Source: an uncultured Collinsella sp.
GTDB taxonomy: Bacteria; Actinomycetota; Coriobacteriia; Coriobacteriales; Coriobacteriaceae
NCBI GenBank assembly: GCA_900541025.1
Contig: UQIL01000006.1
Location: 1 to 64,000, forward strand
Length of the DNA: 64,000 nt
Reading direction: 5' to 3'
Numbering within the stretch: the stretch's first letter is position 1; each line of letters begins with the position of its first letter. Positions 1-8,695 of this stretch are shown here, piece by piece. A model generated the notes under the pieces. It was not told where the DNA came from and ran no database searches. It worked only from the letters and a program-made list of their open reading frames with translations. The position numbers were made by a program, and so were the translations under genes.

Positions 1-90
1 ACGCCCACCAAATGTTCGCAGCTCAGAGGCTATGTCCTCTGGGCTGTTTTGTTTTGCCACCAAGCACGCCGCCAAATAAGCCACCAAATA
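1..90 (+). repeat. Possible tRNA 3-prime end followed by CCACCAAAT repeats
   Basis: The first ten bases end in cgcccacca, which could be the last acceptor-stem bases plus an encoded CCA of a tRNA lying mostly outside the window. The motif ccaccaaat is at 5-13 and again at 81-89, with partial copies at 57-64 (ccaccaag) and 71-77 (gccaaat). Repeats of a tRNA 3-prime end can mark old integration sites, but no integrase is visible here, so this is only a suggestion. Confidence 0.3.
19..55 (+). terminator. Rho-independent terminator of a gene left of the window
   Basis: An 11-bp stem (cagctcagagg at 19-29 with cctctgggctg at 36-46, one G-U pair, loop of 6) is followed by ttttgtttt. It fits termination of a transcript entering from the left, such as a tRNA. 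Confidence 0.7.
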
Positions 91-357
91 TTGATCCAAG
101 GTCTGTACGCGATGGTCTTCGCATCCCGTAGAGGTGCCGGCAGATTGCATACGTCCTGGCCGATCGTGACCGCAACATGTTGGTCAAGCATAATCTTTTG
201 GATTCTTTTGGCGTGAGCGGCTTGGTTTTGGTAGGATTTGTCAGCGGCTTGACTAAGGGGGTTTTATAACTGCCATGCAGGTAGCCGTGTTGGTAACGTT
301 TTACCGACTTGCCAAGAACCCCTCATAATTAATGCGTCTGGAAAATGACCAATTGCT
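91..357. other. Non-coding stretch upstream of the nrdD promoter
   Basis: I see no convincing gene here. The short open frames lack ribosome binding sites and do not resemble proteins. The stretch sits between the left-edge terminator and the nrdD promoter. Confidence 0.4.
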
Positions 358-370
358 TTGACCTGCTGAA

Positions 371-421
371 ACACTATATGTTGTGTTTGAACTAAAAAAA
401 GAATACAGGATATAGATGTGT
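371..421 (+). promoter_or_regulatory. nrdD promoter with NrdR box
   Basis: acactatatgttgtgt at 371-386 matches the NrdR-box consensus almost perfectly. A degenerate second copy (acaggatatagatgtgt) lies at 405-421, about three helical turns downstream, which is the usual tandem arrangement. Between them are a possible -35 (ttgaac, 387-392) and -10 (tataga, 411-416), 18 bp apart, so the boxes flank and overlap the promoter. NrdR represses ribonucleotide reductase genes when dATP is high. The start codon is about 220 nt downstream, leaving a long leader. Confidence 0.7.
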
Positions 422-643
422 CTTTGTCGTATGATAGATGGCGGACAGAGAACGAAGACCTTAACTGCCTCTTTCGAACGTGTCCTTGAGCCGCTTGATT
501 GGCTCTAGGGAATGTCCGCATGGAGGCTTATGGTTTATCGAGAACACAGATTGCGCGACGGCGCCGCAAGACAGGGGCAAGCCCTGCCGGGCATCGTTTG
601 GCTCTGAAGCGCAATGAGGCTACGACGCGAAAGAGGCAAGAGG

Positions 644-2866
644 ATGAAGATCATCAAGCGCAGCGGCACCGAGGTTGTCTTTGACATCGATAAGATCGTC
701 AATGCCATCCGCGCCGCCAACTTGGAGGTCGAGGAGAGCTCTCGTCTAACCGACCGCCAGGTGGTTTATGCGGCGCAAAACGTCGCCGAGGCATGCGAGA
801 ACGCGGGCCACACCGTTTCGGTCGAGGAGATCCAGGATTTGGTCGAGGACGAGATCATGCGTCTCGACTGCTACGAGGTTGCCCGCCACTACATCATCTA
901 TCGCTATGTTCAGAGCCTGAAGCGCCAGAAGAACACGACCGATGACAAGATCCTGTCGTTGATTGAGTGCAATAACGAAGAGGTCAAGCAGGAGAACTCC
1001 AACAAGAACCCGACCGTCAACTCCGTTCAGCGCGACTATATGGCCGGCGAGATTTCCAAGGACCTGACCCAGCGCGTGCTGCTGCCCCAGGAGATCGTGG
1101 ACGCCCATAATGAGGGCCTGATCCACTTCCATGATTCGGATTACTTTGCTCAGCACATGCACAACTGCGACCTGGTGAACCTGGAGGACATGCTCCAGAA
1201 CGGCACCGTTATCTCGGGCACGCTGATCGAGAAGCCGCACAGCTTCTCGACCGCCTGCAACATCGCGACGCAGATTATCGCTCAGGTTGCTTCCTCCCAG
1301 TACGGCGGCCAGTCGATTTCGCTGACCCATCTTGCTCCGTTTGTTGAGGTGAGCCGTCAGAAGATTCGCGGCGAGGTCGCCCGCGAGCTCGAGGAGCTCG
1401 GCGTTTCCGCATCTCCCGAAAAGGTCCGCGAGGTTGTTGAGGACCGCCTGCGTGACGAGATCCGTCGCGGCGTTCAGACGATTCAGTATCAGGTCGTAAC
1501 TCTTATGACCACCAACGGCCAGGCGCCGTTCGTGACGGTCTTTATGTATCTTAACGAGGCCCGTACGCCTCAGGAGAAGCACGACCTTGCCATGATCGTG
1601 GAGGAGACGCTTCGCCAGCGCTACGAGGGCGTTAAGAACGAGGCCGGCGTATGGATTACCCCGGCATTCCCCAAGCTCATCTATGTGCTCGAGGACGATA
1701 ACGTTCACGAGAATTCCCCGTACTTCTACCTGACCCAGCTGGCCGCTAAGTGCACCGCCAAGCGCATGGTGCCCGACTACATCTCCGAGAAGAAGATGCG
1801 CGAGCTCAAGCTGTCGAAGGGCGAGACCGCGGGCAACGGCGACTGCTATACCTGCATGGGCTGCCGCAGCTTCCTGACGCCCGACCGTTCGGGCAACGGC
1901 TTTAACAATGTCGCCAACGCGCTGAACTATGACCCGACCAAGCCTAAGTACTATGGCCGCTTTAACCAGGGCGTTGTGACCATTAACCTGCCTGATGTCG
2001 CGCTGAGCTCGCATCAGGACATGGACAAGTTCTGGAAGATCTTCGACGAGCGCCTTGAGCTATGCCACCGCGCCCTGCTGTGCCGTCATGAGCGTCTGAT
2101 GGGTACGCTTTCGGATGCCGCGCCGATTCTTTGGCAGTACGGTGCCCTCGCCCGCCTGAAGAAGGGCGAGACGATCGACAAGCTGCTCGTGGGCGGTTAC
2201 TCCACCATTAGTCTGGGTTATGCCGGCCTGTATGAGTGCGTCAAGTACATGACGGGCCACAGCCACACCGAGAAGGAGGGCACGCCCTTTGCCATGGCCG
2301 TCATGCAGCGCATGAACGACAAGTGCGCGGAGTGGAAGGCCGAAAGCGATATTGACTTCTCGCTGTACGGTACCCCGCTTGAGTCGACGACCTACAAGTT
2401 CGCCAAGTGCCTGCAGCGTCGTTTTGGCATCATCCCGGGCGTGACGGACAAGGGCTACATCACCAACAGCTACCACGTCCACGTGTCCGAGGAGATCGAC
2501 GCATTCGACAAGCTCAAATTCGAGGGTATGTTCCAGCAGCTTTCGCCGGGCGGTGCCATCTCCTACGTCGAGGTTCCCAACATGCAGGACAACCTCAAGG
2601 CTGTCATCCGCGTGATGCAGTACATCTACGACAACATCATGTACGCCGAGCTCAACACCAAGAGCGATTACTGCCAGGTGTGCGGCTACGACGGTGAGAT
2701 CAAGATTGTCGAGGATGACGGCAAGCTGGTGTGGGAGTGCCCCAACTGTGGCAATCGTGACCAGGAGAAGATGAACGTCGCCCGTCGTACGTGCGGCTAC
2801 ATCGGTACCCAGTTCTGGAACCAGGGTCGAACCGAGGAGATCCGCGACCGCGTGCTGCATCTCTAA
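644..2866 (+). CDS. nrdD: Anaerobic (class III) ribonucleoside-triphosphate reductase
   Basis: This 740-residue protein reduces ribonucleoside triphosphates to deoxyribonucleotides using an oxygen-sensitive glycyl radical, the main dNTP route in strict anaerobes. Residues 1 to about 90 form an ATP-cone (starting MKIIKRSG). The C terminus has four zinc cysteines (about 677, 680, 699, 702) and the radical motif RRTCGYIG with the radical glycine near 721. Length is normal for the family. I start it at 644, not at the in-frame ATG at 614, because aagagg at 631-636 is well placed for 644 and MKII is the usual beginning. It is paired with nrdG downstream and sits behind an NrdR-type operator. Confidence 0.97.
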   Translation: MKIIKRSGTEVVFDIDKIVNAIRAANLEVEESSRLTDRQVVYAAQNVAEACENAGHTVSVEEIQDLVEDEIMRLDCYEVARHYIIYRYVQSLKRQKNTTDDKILSLIECNNEEVKQENSNKNPTVNSVQRDYMAGEISKDLTQRVLLPQEIVDAHNEGLIHFHDSDYFAQHMHNCDLVNLEDMLQNGTVISGTLIEKPHSFSTACNIATQIIAQVASSQYGGQSISLTHLAPFVEVSRQKIRGEVARELEELGVSASPEKVREVVEDRLRDEIRRGVQTIQYQVVTLMTTNGQAPFVTVFMYLNEARTPQEKHDLAMIVEETLRQRYEGVKNEAGVWITPAFPKLIYVLEDDNVHENSPYFYLTQLAAKCTAKRMVPDYISEKKMRELKLSKGETAGNGDCYTCMGCRSFLTPDRSGNGFNNVANALNYDPTKPKYYGRFNQGVVTINLPDVALSSHQDMDKFWKIFDERLELCHRALLCRHERLMGTLSDAAPILWQYGALARLKKGETIDKLLVGGYSTISLGYAGLYECVKYMTGHSHTEKEGTPFAMAVMQRMNDKCAEWKAESDIDFSLYGTPLESTTYKFAKCLQRRFGIIPGVTDKGYITNSYHVHVSEEIDAFDKLKFEGMFQQLSPGGAISYVEVPNMQDNLKAVIRVMQYIYDNIMYAELNTKSDYCQVCGYDGEIKIVEDDGKLVWECPNCGNRDQEKMNVARRTCGYIGTQFWNQGRTEEIRDRVLHL

Positions 2867-2877
2867 TAACCATCCCA

Positions 2878-3015
2878 GGCCGCCCCGTAGCGAGGCCCCG
2901 GACCTTTACTCGCTATTTCGGACAGTCCTGGCTCACGACGGAGGCGCCACTGGCGCCTCCTGTTCGTGCGGAACTCATATCGAGCAAAGGTCCGGGGCCT
3001 CGCTACGGGGCGGCC
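2878..3015. repeat. Nested palindromic element between nrdD and nrdG
   Basis: Two 35-bp arms (2878-2912 and 2981-3015) are inverted copies with one mismatch. Their ends read ggccgccccgtagcgaggcc and the reverse. Inside lies a second perfect palindrome, ggaggcgcc-act-ggcgcctcc (2940-2960). There is no coding potential and no clear T-run, so it is more than an ordinary terminator. It may be a REP- or MITE-like element, or a processing and stability element between the two transcripts. Confidence 0.75.
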
Positions 3016-3193
3016 AAGTTGACGTAGCTGAGATGCAGCTCGCGGTCTGCTCACTCCTCGAAGTTTTTAGCGGAAATAATTCGAGCTGCAGCAGCGATTG
3101 ATTTGCAATGGCGGTTGAGCTGCAACAAAGTTTTTATTGGACCTCGAACCCTATACTCGATGTTCGCTTCGTTCATTGAGTTACCCTTTGCAT

Positions 3194-3277
3194 GAGGCCG
3201 GGACATATCGTCCCGCCCGCAGTTTCGCAGGCCGAAGGCCGAGAATGTTTGAGGACGGGATGATATGTCCCGACCTC
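3194..3277 (+). repeat. Hairpin in the nrdG leader
   Basis: Arms 3194-3214 (gaggccgggacatatcg...) and 3257-3277 pair over 21 bp with two G-U wobbles, around a loop of about 42 nt. The hairpin ends 15 bp before the nrdG start and just upstream of its ribosome binding site. It could affect translation or mRNA stability, or be another genomic palindrome. The stretch 3016-3193 holds nothing else I can recognise. Confidence 0.6.
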
Positions 3278-3292
3278 CCGGGAGAGTTACCT

Positions 3293-3874
3293 ATGAACTA
3301 CGCGAACATTAAGTATTTCGACATTGCTGATGGGGAAGGCGTTCGTACTTCTCTGTTTGTGAGCGGGTGCCGTCGTGGGTGCAAGAATTGCTTTAACTCT
3401 GTCGCGTGGGACTTTGCTGCGGGTGAGCCGTTCGATCGTGCCGTCGAGGACAAGATTATCGAGAGCCTCGACCACCCCTTTATCGATGGTCTGACGATTC
3501 TGGGCGGCGAGCCTATGGAGCCCGAGAATCAGGTGGGGCTTGTTGACTTTATCGAACGCGTGCGTGCGGCCTATCCCGCGGGGTCGGGCAAGACCATTTG
3601 GTGCTTTACCGGCGACGTGCTCGAGGAGCTTATGCCGGGTGGCCGTCATCATACCGAGGTGACGAACCGTATCCTGGCCCGCCTCGACATGTTGGTGGAC
3701 GGCCCGTTTGTTCAGGATCTGTACGATATCTCATTGCGTTTTAGAGGCTCGAGTAACCAGCGTGTGATCGATATGAACGCTACGCGCGACCGTGCTGAGC
3801 GCGAGGGTGTTGCGCTTTGTGATGCGGTTGAACTTTGGCGGGACGATCCAGTCTATTCGACCCATACTATGTAG
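3293..3874 (+). CDS. nrdG: Anaerobic ribonucleotide reductase activating protein
   Basis: A 193-residue radical-SAM enzyme that installs the glycyl radical on NrdD. The cluster-binding motif CRRGCKNC has cysteines 26, 30 and 33, spaced Cx3Cx2C. The sequence around ILGGEPM matches the glycine-rich SAM-binding region. gggagag at 3280-3286 supports the ATG at 3293; an earlier in-frame start near 3137 would run through the leader hairpin and is unlikely. It lies about 430 bp after nrdD, unusually far for this pair, with two palindromes in the gap. Confidence 0.95.
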   Translation: MNYANIKYFDIADGEGVRTSLFVSGCRRGCKNCFNSVAWDFAAGEPFDRAVEDKIIESLDHPFIDGLTILGGEPMEPENQVGLVDFIERVRAAYPAGSGKTIWCFTGDVLEELMPGGRHHTEVTNRILARLDMLVDGPFVQDLYDISLRFRGSSNQRVIDMNATRDRAEREGVALCDAVELWRDDPVYSTHTM

Positions 3875-3940
3875 CTTGTGGCCGATGCCAAAGGGCGTGG
3901 TACCATAGCGCGAACGCAAAATCGGAAAAGTGAGGCCCAG

Positions 3941-4498
3941 ATGATCGATCAGGAAAAAGTCGAGGCCGCCATTAAGCTGTTGCTTGAGGGCATAGGCGAG
4001 GACCCAACTCGTGAGGGCCTGCTGGAGACCCCGGCGCGCGTTGCCCGTATGTATGGTGAGATCGCCGGCGGTATGGACCAGAGTGCCGAGGAGCACCTGT
4101 CCAAAACCTTTGCCGTCGCTTCGAACGATTTGGTTATCGAGCGCGACATCACGTTCTACTCGCTGTGCGAACATCATCTGCTGCCGTTTTATGGCAAGGC
4201 CGCCATTGGTTATATCCCCAACGGCCGTGTCGCAGGGCTCTCTAAGCTTGCCCGCACGGTTGAGGTCTACGCCCGTCGTCTGCAGCTGCAGGAGCAGCTG
4301 TGCGCACAGGTTGCCGATGCCCTCATGGAGTATCTCGCTCCCCAGGGAGCGATTGTGCTCATGGAGGCTGAGCATATGTGCATGACCATGCGCGGCGTGC
4401 AAAAGCCTGGCACCAAGACCGTGACGCTCGCTCGCCGCGGCGTCTTTGAGACCGATCCGTCGCTCGAGGAGCGGTTCTTTAGGATGCTGGGCCGTTAG
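3941..4498 (+). CDS. folE: GTP cyclohydrolase I
   Basis: A 185-residue enzyme that converts GTP to dihydroneopterin triphosphate, the first step of folate synthesis. Zinc ligands are visible as Cys76 and His79 in LCEHHLLPF and Cys148 in HMCMTMRG; the fingerprint [11 protein letters not shown] is also present. tgagg just upstream supports the ATG at 3941; a GTG 63 bp earlier is in frame but lacks a site. It starts the cluster folE, HD hydrolase, folB. Confidence 0.96.
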   Translation: MIDQEKVEAAIKLLLEGIGEDPTREGLLETPARVARMYGEIAGGMDQSAEEHLSKTFAVASNDLVIERDITFYSLCEHHLLPFYGKAAIGYIPNGRVAGLSKLARTVEVYARRLQLQEQLCAQVADALMEYLAPQGAIVLMEAEHMCMTMRGVQKPGTKTVTLARRGVFETDPSLEERFFRMLGR

Positions 4499-4499
4499 C

Positions 4500-5081
4500 A
4501 TGAGGGTCGTCAATGACTTTACATCGAAGACCGATGGGGGGACGCCGCGTCGCGGCTTCATGGCTTCGGGCCTGGCCCCCTTTGATGCCATGCCTCGCAT
4601 TGATTACATCTGTGCCAACGGTCTGTTCCGGCGGCACCTGGGCAACATTGCACAGTTGGAATCGGGGCGCATCTTCTGCCGCCACGGTATTGACCACCTG
4701 CTGGATGTCGCTCGCATTATGTGGATCAAGAATCTCGAGGAACAGCTCGAATTTGACCGCGAGGTCATCTACGCCACGGCACTTCTTCACGATATCGGCA
4801 AAGATGAACAGTATGAATCGGGTATATCCCATGATGTTGCAAGCGAACGCGTCGCTGATGCGATTCTCGGCGGTATGCCCGATGACGTAGCGTTTGAGCC
4901 GGCCGATGCCGCAGCCATTAAGACGGCCATTCTGGGCCATCGAAAGCTGCGCGTGAACAGCCAACCGCTCGAGCGCCTGCTCTATGCAGCCGACAAAGCG
5001 TCGCGCGCCTGCTTTGCATGCCCCGCGCGCAATGCTTGCAACTGGAGCGATGATAAAAAGAACCTGTCGATTCGCGTGTAG
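4500..5081 (+). CDS. HD-domain phosphohydrolase in the folate cluster
   Basis: A 193-residue protein with a metal-binding HD domain: HGIDH around residues 62-66 and HDIGK around 97-101, with a later histidine in LGHRK. It begins two bases after the folE stop and precedes folB, so it is almost certainly cotranscribed. HD enzymes remove phosphate from nucleotides. A tempting inference is a role in dephosphorylating dihydroneopterin triphosphate, the folate step often lacking a named enzyme, but nothing in the sequence proves the substrate. Confidence 0.8.
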   Translation: MRVVNDFTSKTDGGTPRRGFMASGLAPFDAMPRIDYICANGLFRRHLGNIAQLESGRIFCRHGIDHLLDVARIMWIKNLEEQLEFDREVIYATALLHDIGKDEQYESGISHDVASERVADAILGGMPDDVAFEPADAAAIKTAILGHRKLRVNSQPLERLLYAADKASRACFACPARNACNWSDDKKNLSIRV

Positions 5082-5124
5082 TTAGTTTACGCGGTCGGGG
5101 TTCTAAACGAAGGAGACGATCGCG

Positions 5125-5610
5125 ATGAGCAACAAGAAACTGCCCGAGAATGCAACCAAGACTGAAGGCGCCGAGCTCGCCCGCCGTGGAAGGGGCGAAA
5201 TATCCACCGCAACGGCGGTGCCCCACGTGAACTATGACGATCTGCGCCATGCCGACCGCATCACCGTTGAAGGTCTTGAGGTTTTTGCTAACCACGGCGT
5301 GTATCCCGAAGAGAACGCGCTGGGCCAGAAATTCATCGTGTCCTTGGTACTCTATGCTGACCTGCGTGCAGCGGGAGAGCACGATAACTTGGACGCCTCG
5401 ATTGACTACGGCTCGGTGTGCCACGATGTCGATGGCTATCTGCGCGAGCATACGTTTAAGCTCATCGAGGCGGCAGCTGAAGGTACGGCCCAGATGCTGC
5501 TGCGCCGTTATCCCTCGCTGCTTGGTGTGCGCATCAAGCTCGATAAGCCGTGGGCGCCTGTTGGCCTGCCCTTGGCAAGCTGTGGCGTCGAGATCGAGCG
5601 TGTGCGCTAA
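5125..5610 (+). CDS. folB: Dihydroneopterin aldolase
   Basis: A 161-residue enzyme that cleaves 7,8-dihydroneopterin to 6-hydroxymethyl-dihydropterin and glycolaldehyde. Family motifs are VFANHGVYPEE, a hydrophobic strand FIVSLVLYADL, ASIDYGSV and a C-terminal VEIERVR. The conserved core begins only near residue 47, so there is a polar N-terminal extension of about 45 residues. The site gaaggaga supports the ATG at 5125. It closes the folE-HD-folB cluster; folP and folK are not in the window. Confidence 0.9.
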   Translation: MSNKKLPENATKTEGAELARRGRGEISTATAVPHVNYDDLRHADRITVEGLEVFANHGVYPEENALGQKFIVSLVLYADLRAAGEHDNLDASIDYGSVCHDVDGYLREHTFKLIEAAAEGTAQMLLRRYPSLLGVRIKLDKPWAPVGLPLASCGVEIERVR

Positions 5611-5616
5611 CCGGTT

Positions 5617-6393
5617 CTAATACGTCTCTATGGGTGGCTGCTTGAGCCGCTGCGACAGAGCCCTGTTGTTGGGGCAGTACGTGTCGAGCAGCGCGTGAAA
5701 CCGATGATTGTGGCTCGGCTCGAGCAGGTGGACGAGCTCGTGGGCAACAACCATGTCAAGGCACTCGACGGGGTAGGCGGCAAGTTCTCGTGCGATGCGA
5801 ATGGCGCCGGTTTTGGGCGTGCATGATCCCCAGCGCGTTTTCATGCTGCGCACGGAAACGCGGGAAACGGCGACACCCATTGCGATTTCGTATGCGTGCA
5901 CCATATCACGCAGCGCCGATATGACTTCGGACGTATAGAGCTGGTCAATATGGGCTTGGATCTCACTGGGCGTTAAGCCGTCGAGGGTCGCATTCCACTT
6001 GGCCTGCTGACGTTCGTCTGGCTCGTCGGCACCCATAAAACTTGCGAAGGTGGCCTGCTTGGGCCGCGGTGCGGGTGATGCAAAGTTGTGATCGAGTGCG
6101 TCCTGTACCGTGATGGGCTTGCCCCAAAGCGCAATGATGGACGAGGGGCTGAGCGGCTCTCGTGCCGTCGCCTGACGTTGCTCGCGCTGGGCAAGCCGGC
6201 TGATAATCCAGGCGCTGTTGCGCTTCACAAACGCTTCGATGCGCTCGCGACTGGCGCCGAGCGGTGCGCTGGCGTGGACCTCACCGCTCGATGTGACGCG
6301 TAGGTTGAAGTTCTTGACGCGCTTTTTGGTAACGACGACGGGGATGGGCGTCCCATCCGGTCGGGATACGGAAATCGTAAACTGCTGCGTCAA
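5617..6393 (-). CDS. YgjP/DUF45-type zinc metalloprotease-like protein
   Basis: A 258-residue protein of the YgjP family with the zinc motif VVAHELVHLLEPSHNHRFH (HExxH plus a third histidine). The preceding stretch RWGSCTPKTGAIRI is also a family signature. Members are cytoplasmic and of uncertain physiological substrate. I prefer the TTG start at 6393 because aagga sits 7 bp upstream; ATG at 6426 and TTG at 6456 lack sites. It is convergent with folB. Confidence 0.85.
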   Translation of the reverse strand: MTQQFTISVSRPDGTPIPVVVTKKRVKNFNLRVTSSGEVHASAPLGASRERIEAFVKRNSAWIISRLAQREQRQATAREPLSPSSIIALWGKPITVQDALDHNFASPAPRPKQATFASFMGADEPDERQQAKWNATLDGLTPSEIQAHIDQLYTSEVISALRDMVHAYEIAMGVAVSRVSVRSMKTRWGSCTPKTGAIRIARELAAYPVECLDMVVAHELVHLLEPSHNHRFHALLDTYCPNNRALSQRLKQPPIETY

Positions 6394-6467
6394 AAGCGGT
6401 CCTTCAGATTGGGGACGGGCCGGCATGTCAACCGTTCGGCATGCCGACCTGCTCAAGGGATGTGAAA

Positions 6468-7481
6468 TTAATAACGCTCAAAGAAGGCAAGCGCGTTGTC
6501 GCTGCAGAGCTTTTGCATCACGGTCTTGCCAAAATGCTTGGAAAGCATGTTCTGGAACTCGGGCATCTTGCTGGCATCGGAGAGGAAAGCGGGCACCGTG
6601 GCACCGTCCCAGTCGCCGCCGAGTGCGATGACGTCCTCGCCGCCCAGGTCGAGCCAGTGCTCGATATGTGCCGCTAGCTGGTCGAAGGTGACGTCTGCGG
6701 CGGTCTTGTCGGTTGCGTCGTTGGAAAGGAACTCGCTGCAGTAGTTGAGGCCGACGATACCGCCCATGTCGCGAATGGTGCGGAACTGGTCGTCGGTAAG
6801 GTTGCGTTTGACGCCGCAAACCGCACGGGAGTTGGAGTGGCTGGCGACGAAGGGACGCGTGGCGTGGGCGACAACCTCGTCAAAGCACTCATCGTTGAGG
6901 TGGGAGACGTCGAGTACCATGCCGGCGTGCTCCATCTGCGTAAGTGCCTCGATGCCGGCGCCGGTGAGGCCGGCGTGGGTGTCGTGGCCGCTCGCGAGCG
7001 GCCCCTGCGCATTCCAGCTGAGTGACGACATAAGCACGCCCAAGCTCTTGAGCACTTCGATCAGCGCGGGGTCCTCGGCAAAGAACGTGGCGTTTTCGAT
7101 GGTGTGGATGCAAGCGACCTTGCCGTCCTTGAGCGCGGGGCGAATGTCTGCGGCGCTGCGCACGTTGACCATACGGTCGTGGTTGAGCATTGCCTGGCCG
7201 CTCATATGCGCCATGATCTGCGCCTGGAAGCGCGCGGCGTGGGCGGTGGGAATCTCGTCGGGGACAAACGTGGCGAAGCACTGTGCCCACGGCGTGTTGC
7301 CGATCTTTGCGAGCGAGATGGCACAGGCGTTACCCTCGATGAGGTCGAAATCTTGCGGATGCGTTTCGTCGCCGGGGAAATAACCGTCGGTGCCGGCGGT
7401 AAAGCGCAGGTCGAGATCGAGCGTGGCCCAGCCGATTCGGTCGGCGGTGTCGCAGTGTAGATCAAATACGGGATATGCCAT
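6468..7481 (-). CDS. Membrane dipeptidase family (peptidase M19)
   Basis: A 337-residue zinc dipeptidase of the renal-dipeptidase family. The N-terminal metal motif FDLHCDT, the central VLDVSHLNDECFDEV and the ASHSNSRAVCG stretch are classic. It probably hydrolyses dipeptides in the cytoplasm; no signal peptide is visible. The ATG at 7481 has ggagg 4 bp upstream; an in-frame upstream start would include the ribosome binding site. It is divergent from the SlyD-like gene. Confidence 0.92.
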   Translation of the reverse strand: MAYPVFDLHCDTADRIGWATLDLDLRFTAGTDGYFPGDETHPQDFDLIEGNACAISLAKIGNTPWAQCFATFVPDEIPTAHAARFQAQIMAHMSGQAMLNHDRMVNVRSAADIRPALKDGKVACIHTIENATFFAEDPALIEVLKSLGVLMSSLSWNAQGPLASGHDTHAGLTGAGIEALTQMEHAGMVLDVSHLNDECFDEVVAHATRPFVASHSNSRAVCGVKRNLTDDQFRTIRDMGGIVGLNYCSEFLSNDATDKTAADVTFDQLAAHIEHWLDLGGEDVIALGGDWDGATVPAFLSDASKMPEFQNMLSKHFGKTVMQKLCSDNALAFFERY

Positions 7482-7601
7482 GGTTCCTCCGGTTGCAGCG
7501 TTTCTTTGCAAACTGTCTTCAAATTGTATGACTAGGGTATAGTTAGCGCCATATGTTCATGGCGGCCCGTGTTGTGCGCCGCCCTTATCACGGAGGTTTC
7601 C

Positions 7602-8030
7602 ATGTCCAACCAGGGCAAGAAGGTCAAGACTCATTATCGCGGCACGCTCGACGACGGCACGCAGTTCGATAGCTCCTACGATCGCGGTGAGCCGCTGGAG
7701 TTCACCTGCGGCGCCGGCCAGATGATCAAGGGCTTCGACGCCGCTGTTGTCGACATGCAGGTGGGTGAGAAGAAGACCGTGCACATTCCTGCTGCCGATG
7801 CCTACGGCGAGCACAATCCCGAGATGGTTCTGACCTTCCCGGCCGAACAGGTTCCCAACATCGAGCAGATTGAGAAGGGCATGAAGCTCTTCTTGTCCAC
7901 GCCGAGCGGTATGCCCGTCCCCGCCGTGGTCATCGACGTTACGTCCGAGGCCGTGACGCTCGACGCCAACCACGAGCTGGCCGGTAAGGACCTCAACTTT
8001 GATATCGAGCTCGTCGAGGTCGAGGGTTAG
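7602..8030 (+). CDS. SlyD-type FKBP peptidyl-prolyl isomerase
   Basis: A 142-residue FKBP-type prolyl isomerase and chaperone. FKBP motifs are FDSSYDRGEPLEF and GQMIKGFDAAVVDMQVGE, followed by an IF-type insert (about 65-125) containing DAYGEHNPEMV, as in SlyD. It lacks the histidine/cysteine-rich metal tail of E. coli SlyD. The ATG at 7602 has ggagg upstream. The next gene, three bases downstream, encodes a UreE-like protein; in E. coli SlyD contributes to nickel delivery, so the pairing may be functional. Confidence 0.93.
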   Translation: MSNQGKKVKTHYRGTLDDGTQFDSSYDRGEPLEFTCGAGQMIKGFDAAVVDMQVGEKKTVHIPAADAYGEHNPEMVLTFPAEQVPNIEQIEKGMKLFLSTPSGMPVPAVVIDVTSEAVTLDANHELAGKDLNFDIELVEVEG

Positions 8031-8033
8031 AGT

Positions 8034-8612
8034 ATGCCTGAACGCTTGGTTTCGACGACATGCTTGGGAAATCTCAACGATCCGTCCTATGAACTCCTGC
8101 TTCGCCGGAAGTTGGGCGGCGTCTTTGAAGTTGACGATCTGCTGCTCGATTGGGACCAGGCTGATGTATACGCGTTTGTGGGCGTGACGGAGCTGGGGCG
8201 CACGGTCGATGTTCGGCTGGATACTGCCGACGGCGGTCGTCTTGCCGACGGCGACGTGCTCGCCATTGACCGTTCGGGCATGGTGCCCGTGGCGGTTGTC
8301 GTGCGCTTGCGCAGCGCCGAGGTTTATTTGGTCGAAGTTGACCGCATGGACCCGATTGCGCTCGCGCATTCGTGCTGGGAGATCGGCAACATGCATGCGC
8401 CGCTCTTCCGGGGCGACTCGGACGAGCATACTGTGCGCATGTATACGCCGGTGCAGCCTGTTTTGGGCCGCATGCTCCGGGGTGTCGAGGGTGTTCGGCT
8501 CTCGCTGGTTACCCGTGAACTCGATGCGGACCGGCGCTTTGCGTCGAGTGCGGCGGAGGTCGTCGTGAGCATGGCTCCCGACTTTACCATCGTAAAAAAG
8601 GCGCGCGGCTAA
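8034..8612 (+). CDS. UreE-like protein outside a urease cluster
   Basis: This 192-residue protein has the two-domain layout of the urease nickel chaperone UreE. An N-terminal beta domain has alternating strands (LLLDWDQADVYAFVGVTELG...ADGDVLAIDRSG). A C-terminal ferredoxin-like domain has the hallmark AHSCWEIGNMHAPLF, equivalent to the UreE LGNRHxxLQ motif; the metal histidine is kept. There is no His-rich tail and no urease gene nearby. It starts three bases after the slyD-type gene and is surely cotranscribed. Its metal and client are unknown. Confidence 0.75.
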   Translation: MPERLVSTTCLGNLNDPSYELLLRRKLGGVFEVDDLLLDWDQADVYAFVGVTELGRTVDVRLDTADGGRLADGDVLAIDRSGMVPVAVVVRLRSAEVYLVEVDRMDPIALAHSCWEIGNMHAPLFRGDSDEHTVRMYTPVQPVLGRMLRGVEGVRLSLVTRELDADRRFASSAAEVVVSMAPDFTIVKKARG

Positions 8613-8695
8613 GCGCGCGTATGCGCAAGACGGGCTTTGAGGGGCGACCGATCAAGGTCCGTCTTGCTGTTGATATGAGGCTTTGGGGGAAGCAT

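Noticed and set aside
264..521. Short open frame on the minus strand in the left intergenic region
   Set aside because: It crosses the nrdD promoter and NrdR box, has no ribosome binding site and no recognisable sequence.
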